Source: Dehalococcoidia bacterium (GTDB lineage: Bacteria; Chloroflexota; Dehalococcoidia; Lucifugimonadales; Australimonadaceae). Taken from it: a DNA stretch of 14,017 nt. The stretch covers positions 1-14,017 of the forward strand of contig JAGWBE010000024.1 in NCBI GenBank assembly GCA_021296055.1, read 5' to 3'. The notes beneath the pieces are model-generated. The model was not told the DNA's origin, did no database searches, and saw nothing but the letters and a program-made list of their open reading frames with translations. Shown one piece after another: positions 7,910 through 13,464 of this stretch. The translations under genes and the position numbers were made by a program. The stretch's first letter is position 1; each line of letters opens with the position of its first letter.

Positions 7910-8722
7910 CTATCCCGCCGCGACGCCCTCCAGGGAGTTGGCGAACTCGATGATGTGGTGGCGGAACAACGCGGGCGGGATCGCCGCACGCCCCTGGCCG
8001 GATGCCATGCTCGGCACGATGGCGAGGCGCACCTGCTCCGGCATCTCGTTCTTCAGCTCGATGGCGTGGTCGAAGGTGCCGCGCCCGCGCGTGAGGATGT
8101 CGTCCGACTGCAAGACAAGGATGGGGCAGCCGATGCGAGTGACGTGGTCGGAGTACTCGCCGACCACATCGTGGAGGGGGTTGGAGACGCGGAGGTTGTA
8201 GTAGGTCTGGAGCTCGGCCTTGTTGCGGATGTTGTAGTAGTTGCGGTAGGCGGTCAGCCAGTCCTCCCCGTGGCGGCGGCGCATCTCCTCCTGCTCGGCG
8301 GAGGGCAGGTTGGCGCCGTCGCCGCCCGCGCGGTTCATGTTGGAGTCGAGCTCCTTGATCAGGTAGGTGTGCGGCGCGGTGAGGATGATGGAGCGCACGC
8401 GCTCGGGGTATTCGATCGCGAACCGCATCGCCACGCGGGAGCCGAGGCTGATGCCGTACACGTGCGCCCGCACGATGCCCAGGTAGTCGAGCAGTGCGCG
8501 CAGGTCTTGCACCCATGCGTCGTGGGCCATGCTCTCGACGTGAGCGCTGCGCCCCATGCTCCGCATGTCCGGCGCGATGACGCGGAAGCGCTGCGAGAGT
8601 TCGGCGTGGTGCTCCTCGAAGGCGTGGGCGCTGCCGTTAGCGCCGTGCAGCAGCACGAGCGCCTCTCCGTTGCCTACGTCGTCGTAGTAGTGCGGCAGTC
8701 CGTTGATGGTCGCGGTTGGCAT
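7910..8722 (-). CDS. Alpha/beta-fold hydrolase with an apparently incomplete catalytic triad
   Basis: This 270-residue soluble protein has the alpha/beta hydrolase plan: oxyanion-hole motif LVLLHGANGS (HG at 26-27), APDMRSMGRS at 50-59, the nucleophile elbow YGISLGS with Ser92, and the acid strand ILVLQSDD at 201-208 (Asp207 or Asp208). The place where families such as MhpC or haloalkane dehalogenase carry GxGH is occupied by VPSMASGQGR (236-245), with no His; the nearest are His255 and His256 in the last helix. AGGAGG lies six bases before the ATG at 8722, so the start is secure. Its promoter lies at 8758-8786. The substrate is unknown, and the activity may be altered. Confidence 0.87.
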   Translation of the reverse strand: MPTATINGLPHYYDDVGNGEALVLLHGANGSAHAFEEHHAELSQRFRVIAPDMRSMGRSAHVESMAHDAWVQDLRALLDYLGIVRAHVYGISLGSRVAMRFAIEYPERVRSIILTAPHTYLIKELDSNMNRAGGDGANLPSAEQEEMRRRHGEDWLTAYRNYYNIRNKAELQTYYNLRVSNPLHDVVGEYSDHVTRIGCPILVLQSDDILTRGRGTFDHAIELKNEMPEQVRLAIVPSMASGQGRAAIPPALFRHHIIEFANSLEGVAAG

Positions 8723-8728
8723 GGCGCG

Positions 8729-8734
8729 CCTCCT
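8729..8734 (-). promoter_or_regulatory. Ribosome binding site of the alpha/beta hydrolase
   Basis: A perfect AGGAGG on the minus strand lies six bases before ATG 8722. It is the strongest ribosome binding site in the middle block and fixes the start. Confidence 0.75.
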
Positions 8735-8757
8735 GGGTGCGGGTTCAGTGCGCGCCC

Positions 8758-8786
8758 ATCGTAAGGAGCGCGGGGCGGGCGGTCAA
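8758..8786 (-). promoter_or_regulatory. Promoter of the alpha/beta hydrolase gene (TTGACC-N17-TACGAT)
   Basis: The minus strand has TTGACC (8786-8781), a 17-base spacer, then TACGAT (8763-8758). Transcription would begin near 8751, giving a leader of about 28 bases that includes the AGGAGG. The same two hexamers precede the PLD gene, which supports this being a real sigma-70-type promoter. Confidence 0.6.
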
Positions 8787-8805
8787 TCGCGGGCGGCCGG
8801 GCGCG

Positions 8806-9576
8806 CTAGGCGGCGGCGTAACAGGAGGCGCAGCGGGGCTTGGCGTAGGTGGTGGGCGCCTCCTTGCCGCAGGCGTGGCAGTAGCGCTCGGTGTACTCGC
8901 GGTTCTTGTATTCGTCCCATATGGCGAAGCACTTGTCGCACAGGGGCTTATCGAGGTTGTGGGGGATGAGGGCGCTGCAGCGAATGCAGTGGGTTCCCTG
9001 GATTCTGCCCAACACCTTGCCTAGCACGCGCTTGGGCGTGTCCTTGTCGATGACGTACGGGGCTCGCTTTTCCTCCAACCGCTCCCGTCTTTCCTGGCGC
9101 CCGTTAACCGTGGCCTGGGGCGCGTCGTCTCCCATGATGCCGCGCTGCGTCAGGCGCTTTGCGTACTCCTGCAAATCGCGCACCTGCTCCTTGGCCTCCA
9201 GACAGACGCCCACCTCTAGCGAGTTGCGGCTGGAGTGTCCGGAGAGGTTCATGGAGGTAAGCAGCGCCGACGACTCATTCAAGTAGAACTTGGCATGGAG
9301 GCTGGGAACTACGTGAACGGTGGTTTCTTTCGCGCGCAGCCACGCCAGGTCGTTGCGCGTCCTTTGGGGGTCGAGCGCGTTCTTGTCGATGGGGCGGCAG
9401 ATGAGCGTGACGCGGACATCGCGCTGCCGCGCCTCCTCGATCGCGGTTTTGAGGTGAACCCAGAGGTCGATGTAAGGAGAGACGAGGACGACGTACTTCT
9501 CGGCGCTGCGGATGATGTCCAGGATAGCGCCGGGGACTTGGTCGTCGGTGAGCACGCCTGCGTTGGGTTGCGCCAT
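8806..9576 (-). CDS. Phospholipase-D-like domain protein with two C-terminal zinc ribbons
   Basis: This 256-residue protein has residues 15-125 in the PLD-like fold: IIRSAEKYVVLVSPYID (21-37) and the single catalytic motif SLHAKFYLNE (92-101) followed by TSMNLS (107-112). The motif should read HxK(x)4D...GSxN; here the Asp is Glu101 and the Gly is Thr107. Residues 197-216 (CIRC...CDKC) and 233-252 (CHAC...CASC) are two zinc ribbons joined to the PLD part by a charged helix (about 155-172). One HKD motif implies a homodimer, as in Nuc-type nucleases or some restriction enzymes. The start at 9576 was chosen over an in-frame ATG at 9795, which would extend into rseP; no Shine-Dalgarno is present, consistent with a leaderless mRNA. 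A nucleic-acid role is likely but unproven. Confidence 0.82.
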   Translation of the reverse strand: MAQPNAGVLTDDQVPGAILDIIRSAEKYVVLVSPYIDLWVHLKTAIEEARQRDVRVTLICRPIDKNALDPQRTRNDLAWLRAKETTVHVVPSLHAKFYLNESSALLTSMNLSGHSSRNSLEVGVCLEAKEQVRDLQEYAKRLTQRGIMGDDAPQATVNGRQERRERLEEKRAPYVIDKDTPKRVLGKVLGRIQGTHCIRCSALIPHNLDKPLCDKCFAIWDEYKNREYTERYCHACGKEAPTTYAKPRCASCYAAA

Positions 9577-9582
9577 TGGGGA

Positions 9583-9612
9583 ATCGTAGCGACGGCGGGG
9601 CGCGGCGGTCAA
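9583..9612 (-). promoter_or_regulatory. Promoter of the PLD/zinc-ribbon gene, predicted leaderless
   Basis: The minus strand has TTGACC (9612-9607), an 18-base spacer, then TACGAT (9588-9583). Only six bases separate the -10 from ATG 9576, so the expected start point is the A of the ATG itself. The lack of a Shine-Dalgarno agrees with a leaderless transcript. Confidence 0.55.
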
Positions 9613-9670
9613 TGGAGGAGGGCGGCGGCGGTTCCCTTTGTGGGGGGCGCTCTGTGAAACTAGGGGCGCT

Positions 9671-10960
9671 ATGGCGGTGCTGCTGTTTCTGGCGATACTG
9701 GGGTTTCTGGTGGTGGCCCACGAATTGGGGCACCTGGCCGTGGCCAAGGCGTCGGGCGTGCGGGTGCTGGAGTTCGGCGTGGGGTTTCCGCCCAAGCTGC
9801 TGGGGTTCCGTTGGCGGGGGACGGACTACCGCCTGAACCTGCTGCCTCTGGGGGGCTACGTCCGGATGCTGGGCGAGGACGAGGCGGAGGGGTCGTCCGA
9901 CCCGGCGGCGTTCGCCAATGCGAGCGCGCCTCGGCGGCTGGCGATCCTGGCGGCGGGGGCGACGGTGAACGCCCTGCTGCCCATCTTCCTGCTGACGGCG
10001 GTGCTGGCGCTGCCGCAAGACGTGGCGACGGCGGACGTGGTGGTCACGCGGGTTGCGCCGGGCAGTCCGGCGGCGACGGCGGGCGTGGAGGCCGGCGACG
10101 TGGTGCGCGAGGCGGACGGGCGGAGCATCGACCACAGCGTGTCGCTGCAGCAGGCGATCCACCTGCGCTTGGGCGCGGAGTCGGCGTGGGTGGTGGAGCA
10201 GGAGGGCGAGCGGCGGGAGGCGCGGCTGATTCCGCGCGTGGACCCGCCGCCGGGCGAGGGCGCGGCAGGCGTCGAGATCGCCAACGCGCGGGTGTCGGCG
10301 GCGTCCGTCGAGCGCGGCTCGGCGGCGGCGGCGACGGGTCTCCAAGCGGGCGACACGCTCGTGCTGGTTCGCGGCGGCGGCGCGTCCGACCAGGCGCTGA
10401 CGGCGGCGGACGCGGAAGCGGCGCTCGCCTCGGCGTCCGGCCTAGAAGACGCGGAGGCGCTGGTGCTGCGGCGCGGGCGGTTGATCGCGCTCGGCATGGC
10501 GGGCGCCGGGGCGCTTGACGGCGCCGCGTGGGAGGAGCGTCCGCCGGAGCGCCGGCGGTTGCCGCTATGGAGGGCGTTCGTGGGCTCGTTCCAGTGGATG
10601 GGGGACATCTTGGTGTCGTTCCGCAACGAACTTTCGCGCGTCGTGGCGGGCGCGTCGTCGTTGGAGGTGGCGGGGCCGGTGGGCATCGCGCAGCTGACGG
10701 GGGAGGTGGCGAGCGGCGGGTCGCGTTCGCTGGTGGTGTGGACGGCGCTGCTGAGCATGAATCTGGCCATCGTGAACCTGCTGCCCCTGCCCGCGCTGGA
10801 CGGCGGGCGCATCGCCTTTGTGCTGGTCGAACTGGCGCGCGGAGGCCGCCGTCTTGCCCCGGAGAAGGAGCGCCTCGCCCACTTCGCCGGGTTCGCGGTG
10901 CTGATGGCGGGCGTGCTGCTGATCAGCGTCAACGACATCCGCCGTTTGCTGGCAGGCTAG
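9671..10960 (+). CDS. rseP: RseP-type site-2 zinc metalloprotease
   Basis: This 429-residue membrane protease cleaves transmembrane substrates such as anti-sigma factors. The first helix (about 3-24) carries the zinc motif HELGH at 17-21. FGVGFPPKLLGF (35-46) and LNLLPLGGYVRMLGED (55-70) are family-typical. Two PDZ domains follow, about 123-185 (APGSPAATAGVEAGD) and 208-270 (ERGSAAAATGLQAGD). GPVGIAQ at 335-341 and the third metal-binding motif NLLPLPALDGG at 369-379 (Asp377) are intact. ATG 9671 was chosen: AGGGG lies before it, and an upstream in-frame start adds 11 residues without homology. The gene is divergent from the PLD gene. In many bacteria rseP follows dxr and precedes ispG; here only the ispG side is kept. 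Confidence 0.94.
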   Translation: MAVLLFLAILGFLVVAHELGHLAVAKASGVRVLEFGVGFPPKLLGFRWRGTDYRLNLLPLGGYVRMLGEDEAEGSSDPAAFANASAPRRLAILAAGATVNALLPIFLLTAVLALPQDVATADVVVTRVAPGSPAATAGVEAGDVVREADGRSIDHSVSLQQAIHLRLGAESAWVVEQEGERREARLIPRVDPPPGEGAAGVEIANARVSAASVERGSAAAATGLQAGDTLVLVRGGGASDQALTAADAEAALASASGLEDAEALVLRRGRLIALGMAGAGALDGAAWEERPPERRRLPLWRAFVGSFQWMGDILVSFRNELSRVVAGASSLEVAGPVGIAQLTGEVASGGSRSLVVWTALLSMNLAIVNLLPLPALDGGRIAFVLVELARGGRRLAPEKERLAHFAGFAVLMAGVLLISVNDIRRLLAG

Positions 10961-10969
10961 GCGAGCGCA

Positions 10970-11356
10970 ATGGCCGCCCAACTCGGAACCTTCGACGACC
11001 TTCTGGCGCTGGCGCCCGAGCCGCTGCGTCCGGTCGTGGAGGCGCTGCGGGCGGCGGCGTTCGCGGCATGCCCTGAGGCGAACGAAACGGTGCGCCTGGG
11101 CGATCGCGCCGCCTCCTACGGCCTCGGCCCGCGCAAGATGCTCGACGGCTACGCCTACGTCATGCCCCACGCGCAATGGGTGAATCTCGGTTTCTACCAG
11201 GGCGCGGCGCTGCCCGACCCGGAGGGGCTGTTGGAGGGGACGGGCGCGCGGTTGCGGCACGTCAAGGTTCGCTCGGCGGAGGAGGCGGGGCGCCCGGCTT
11301 TGCAGGCGCTGTTGGAAGCGGCGGTCACCGAGCGCCGCGCGGCGCCGGGGCGGTGA
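10970..11356 (+). CDS. DUF1801 (YdhG-like) domain protein
   Basis: This 128-residue soluble protein starts nine bases after the rseP stop, so it is probably co-translated with it. The sequence follows the DUF1801 pattern: an N-terminal helix pair (LLALAPEPLRPVVEALRAAA, about 11-30), ANETVRLGDRAASYGLGPRKM (37-57), then the core YAYVMPHAQWVNLGFYQG (61-78) and LLEGTGARLRHVKV (87-100). The biochemical function of the family is not established. A weak ribosome binding site (GGCGAG) precedes the ATG. Its position between rseP and ispG is unusual and gives no clear hint to function. Confidence 0.8.
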   Translation: MAAQLGTFDDLLALAPEPLRPVVEALRAAAFAACPEANETVRLGDRAASYGLGPRKMLDGYAYVMPHAQWVNLGFYQGAALPDPEGLLEGTGARLRHVKVRSAEEAGRPALQALLEAAVTERRAAPGR

Positions 11357-11383
11357 GGAGTGTCCGCGCCGCCATTCTCGTCG

Positions 11384-11426
11384 CCCCCCAAGAAATAAAA
11401 AAACCTTTTGTGGGGGATACCCCCAC
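11384..11426 (+). repeat. AT-rich segment with competing C/G hairpins
   Basis: GTGGGGG (11410-11416) pairs perfectly with CCCCCAC (11420-11426) around ATA. The same G-run can instead pair with CCCCCA at 11385-11390 across a very AT-rich 20-base loop. Read on the minus strand, the first hairpin is followed within a few bases by a run of seven Ts (11396-11402), like a terminator, but no minus-strand gene arrives there. It adjoins the three-way-junction element and may be part of it. Confidence 0.45.
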
Positions 11427-11503
11427 GCCCCCTGCGGAGGGGCGGCTGCCCCTCGGCGCTCCCCGCGATCTCCTTGTTATGCAAGGGCGCCGGGGGCGTG
11501 GGG
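11421..11503. repeat. Structured 83-base element folding as a three-way junction upstream of ispG
   Basis: A 12-bp perfect closing stem (CCCCACGCCCCC at 11421-11432 with GGGGGCGTGGGG at 11492-11503) encloses two arms. Arm one is GAGGGGC/GCCCCTC (11437-11443 with 11448-11454). Arm two is GGCGC/GCGCC (11455-11459 with 11487-11491), which carries a distal CCTTG/CAAGG hairpin (11472-11476 with 11482-11486). The arms abut each other and the closing stem without gaps except TGCG at 11433-11436. The element ends exactly where the ispG -10 begins. It could be a dispersed palindromic repeat or a regulatory RNA reached by read-through from rseP. Confidence 0.6.
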
Positions 11504-11510
11504 TACAATA
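11493..11510 (+). promoter_or_regulatory. Promoter of ispG, GGGGCGTG-N3-TACAATA motif
   Basis: TACAAT (11504-11509) matches five of six -10 bases and would start transcription near 11516, about 35 bases before the ATG. No good -35 is visible at 16-19 bases. The 18 bases 11493-11510 match 13440-13457, upstream of the last gene, at 16 positions. Confidence 0.55.
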
Positions 11511-11539
11511 GCGGTGCGAGGCAACGCGAACGCGGAGCA

Positions 11540-11545
11540 AAGGAG
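11540..11545 (+). promoter_or_regulatory. Ribosome binding site of ispG
   Basis: AAGGAG lies five bases before ATG 11551 and confirms that start. Confidence 0.7.
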
Positions 11546-11550
11546 CGGTC

Positions 11551-12702
11551 ATGGGACGCAGGGTTACCAAGCCGGTGTACGTGGGCGAGGTGAAGGTGGG
11601 CGGGGACGCGCCCGTCACCGTCCAGTCGATGACCAAGACGGACACGCGGGACGTGCAAGCGACGGTCGCGCAGATCCACGAGCTGGAAGAGGTTGGCTGC
11701 GAAATCATCCGCTCCGCCGTCCCGGACATGCAGGCGGCGCAGGCGCTCGGCGACATCAAGCGCCAGATTCACATCCCGCTGGTGGCCGACATCCACTTCC
11801 ACTACCAGTTGGCGTTGGAGGCGCTGCGCCAGGGCGTGGACTGCCTGCGGCTGAACCCGGGCAACATCCGCGACGCCGACCGCGTCCGCGAGGTGGTGAC
11901 GGAGGCGAAGGCGCGCGAAGTGCCCATCCGCATCGGCGTCAACTTCGGCTCGCTGCCGCCTGTCGGCGCCATCGGCGTTACGCGCGGCCAGCACCGCCAC
12001 AAGGACGGCGTGAACCGCCTGACCAAAGGCTCGGACGCGGCGGGCGAGGGCGAGACGGTGTCGGTGGTCGATCACATGGTGGCGACGGCGCTGTGGGAGA
12101 TCGGCCTGCTCGAGGAGCTCGACTTCGACCTCATCAAGATATCGCTGAAGGCCTACGACGTGGACACGACGGTCGAGGCGTACCGCAAGCTGGCCAAGAT
12201 GGTTCCCTACCCGTTCCACCTCGGCATCACGGAGGCGGGGACGGCGAAGGGAGGCTCCATCCGCAGCGCCATCGGCCTCGGCGTGCTGCTCTACGATGGC
12301 ATCGGCGACACCATCCGCGTCTCCCTCTCCGACGAATCGCGCGAGGAGGTGGAGGTCGGCTACGAGATACTCAAGGCGCTTGACCTGCGCAAGAAGGGCG
12401 TGCAGCTGGTGGCGTGTCCGTCGTGCGGGCGCGCCGACGTGGACATCCGCAAGCTGGCCAACGACGTGGACGAGCTGCTGAAGACGCGCGAATCGCCCGT
12501 GAAGGTGGCGGTGATGGGCTGCGAGGTGAACGGCCCGGGCGAGGCGAAGGACGCGGACGTGGGCATCGCGGCGGGCGCGGGCCGTGCAGTGATATTCCGC
12601 AAAGGCCGCAAGACGCGCATCGTGGAAGAGGCGGAGATGATGACGGCGCTGCTGGAGGAGGTGGACGCGGTGACGGCGGAGCTGGCGCCGGTGGGGGGAT
12701 AG
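11551..12702 (+). CDS. ispG: 4-hydroxy-3-methylbut-2-en-1-yl diphosphate synthase (MEP pathway)
   Basis: This 383-residue cytoplasmic iron-sulfur enzyme reductively converts MEcPP to HMBPP, the penultimate step of the non-mevalonate isoprenoid pathway. The TIM-barrel part is clear: VTVQSMTKTDTRD (22-34), LVADIHFHYQLA (77-88), LRLNPGNI (99-106), IRIGVNFGSL (126-135), HLGITEAG (223-230) and SAIGLGVLLYDGIGDTIRVSL (239-259). The [4Fe-4S] ligands are Cys289 and Cys292 (ACPSCGR), Cys324 (GCEVNGPGEA) and Glu331. Compared with E. coli IspG, there is an extra stretch of roughly 20 residues after GSL (about 138-166), including GQHRHKDGVNR. An own promoter lies at about 11493-11510; read-through from rseP is also possible. 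Confidence 0.96.
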   Translation: MGRRVTKPVYVGEVKVGGDAPVTVQSMTKTDTRDVQATVAQIHELEEVGCEIIRSAVPDMQAAQALGDIKRQIHIPLVADIHFHYQLALEALRQGVDCLRLNPGNIRDADRVREVVTEAKAREVPIRIGVNFGSLPPVGAIGVTRGQHRHKDGVNRLTKGSDAAGEGETVSVVDHMVATALWEIGLLEELDFDLIKISLKAYDVDTTVEAYRKLAKMVPYPFHLGITEAGTAKGGSIRSAIGLGVLLYDGIGDTIRVSLSDESREEVEVGYEILKALDLRKKGVQLVACPSCGRADVDIRKLANDVDELLKTRESPVKVAVMGCEVNGPGEAKDADVGIAAGAGRAVIFRKGRKTRIVEEAEMMTALLEEVDAVTAELAPVGG

Positions 12703-12711
12703 CGCGATGTC

Positions 12712-12999
12712 CTACTTGTAGAAAAAGCTTTTGAACACTTCCTCGGGGTTTTCGAAGATGGCCTTCAACTGATTGCTAACGGATTCGCTTGTGCCGAGGT
12801 TTCCCTGACCGTGATTCTTGAGGAAATCCTCGGCAATTATCTGCGCGACGCAGCACTTAACCGTGTCGGCGCCTCCGTAGAGTGCTCAGGTTGTTGAGTC
12901 CTGCGCGCAATAGACGAGGAAAACAGCCTCGTCATCCTGAATCAGTTTGCTGCACACCTCAAGGTCGTGGCAGCGGCACTTGACTATTGGCTGTGCCAT
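12712..12999 (-). pseudogene. Small Cys-rich protein gene interrupted by one in-frame TGA (nonsense-mutated, or a selenoprotein candidate)
   Basis: From ATG 12999 the minus strand reads MAQPIVKCRCHDLEVCSKLI... for 37 codons, meets TGA at 12888-12886, then continues in the same frame as ALYGGADTVKCCVAQIIAED... to TAG at 12714-12712, 95 codons in all with no indel. The second half looks like real protein: balanced composition, amphipathic helix, FENPEEVFKSFFYK end. Cysteines lie at 8, 10, 16, 31, 49 and 50. I do not recognise the family. One CGA-to-TGA transition would explain the stop; selenocysteine at residue 38 is the alternative, as GCACT/AGTGC could form a stem directly after the TGA. Base use (AAA, TTT, ATA, ATT) is unlike the GC-rich neighbours. 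It is convergent with ispG, nine bases apart. Confidence 0.5.
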
Positions 13000-13246
13000 T
13001 ATGAGTGGCCCTCAAAGCAAGGATTCGGCAGCATAACAGCCAACCGTAGGCGTATTGCCAGGGTAGACCCCTGGATTGTCAAGTCCATAATCAAACCGAC
13101 TGTTAGCGTAAGCATAGGATTTAGGAATAACCCCCAAGGCATTCTTCCGCAAACTTCCGCCAAGCCAGGCTGCTCCCGGGGGAACCCCATCCCCCGGCGC
13201 CCCAGCCGCTGAGGTTCTGCATCTGTTTTGCGCAATCACTACGTGA
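13000..13246. other. Lower-GC intergenic region with inverted repeats
   Basis: This lies upstream of the small minus-strand gene. It contains a consensus TTGACA with an adjoining palindrome (13052-13082) and a second inverted repeat, CCGGGGG/CCCCCGG, at 13176-13182 and 13191-13197 around an 8-base loop, without a T-run. Base composition from about 12710 to 13150 is close to half G+C, clearly below the flanks. Short frames exist here but none resembles a known protein. Confidence 0.4.
13052..13082 (-). promoter_or_regulatory. Possible promoter/operator of the small Cys-rich gene
   Basis: The minus strand has a perfect TTGACA (13082-13077). It is followed two bases later by the palindrome CCAGGG-GTCTA-CCCTGG (13074-13058), then CAATAC (13057-13052). 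A palindrome filling a long 19-base spacer is the layout of MerR-family-controlled promoters, but the -10 match here is poor. GAGGG lies nine bases before ATG 12999. Confidence 0.3.
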
Positions 13247-13429
13247 CAGCGCTGGCCGCTTCACGCCCGGCTACTGGCACTGCGGGCTGAGCGGCGACCA
13301 TCCGACCTGGGCACTTTCCACGCCCAAGCGCTTGGCATCGGGCGCAAGGGGGTGCTGCCGGAGATGCTGCGATTGCTGACGCGCCGGCGTGAGGGGCGGC
13401 GGCCCGACGTGGGTGGCTTGAACCTCTAG
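13247..13429 (+). pseudogene. Possible gene remnant (60-codon open frame without a start)
   Basis: The plus-strand frame is open from just after a TGA at 13244 to TAG at 13427. It reads like an Arg/Leu-rich helical C-terminus (RPSDLGTFHAQALGIGRK... EMLRLLTRRREGRR). There is no ATG early in the frame and no ribosome binding site. I do not recognise it. It may be the tail of a decayed gene, or chance in GC-rich DNA. Confidence 0.2.
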
Positions 13430-13439
13430 CGCCCGCTGC

Positions 13440-13457
13440 GGGGCGTGTGCTACAATA
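13440..13457 (+). promoter_or_regulatory. Promoter of the last gene: extended -10, predicted leaderless
   Basis: TGCTACAAT (13448-13456) is an extended -10 (TGn plus TACAAT). Only eight bases separate it from ATG 13465, so transcription should start zero to two bases before the ATG, and there is no Shine-Dalgarno. The whole 18-base block matches the one before ispG at 16 positions. Confidence 0.55.
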
Positions 13458-13464
13458 TCCACGA

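Noticed and set aside
6652..7989. 445-codon minus-strand frame overlapping the beta-propeller gene
   Set aside because: Its translation is almost only Arg, Pro, Ala and Gly, the usual signature of an out-of-frame reading of a GC-rich gene.
9577..9795. Longer start for the PLD gene (ATG 9795)
   Set aside because: It would overlap the rseP coding region on the other strand and cross the PLD promoter; the added sequence is low-complexity and not PLD-like.
11396..11426. Intrinsic terminator on the minus strand (hairpin plus T-run)
   Set aside because: The shape fits, but both flanking genes are on the plus strand, so no transcript would need it. It is better seen as part of the structured element.
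12999..13235. 78-codon minus-strand frame ending in TAATG at the start of the Cys-rich gene
   Set aside because: The stop/start overlap could mean translational coupling, but the frame covers the apparent promoter and palindromes, lacks a ribosome binding site and shows no recognisable domain.
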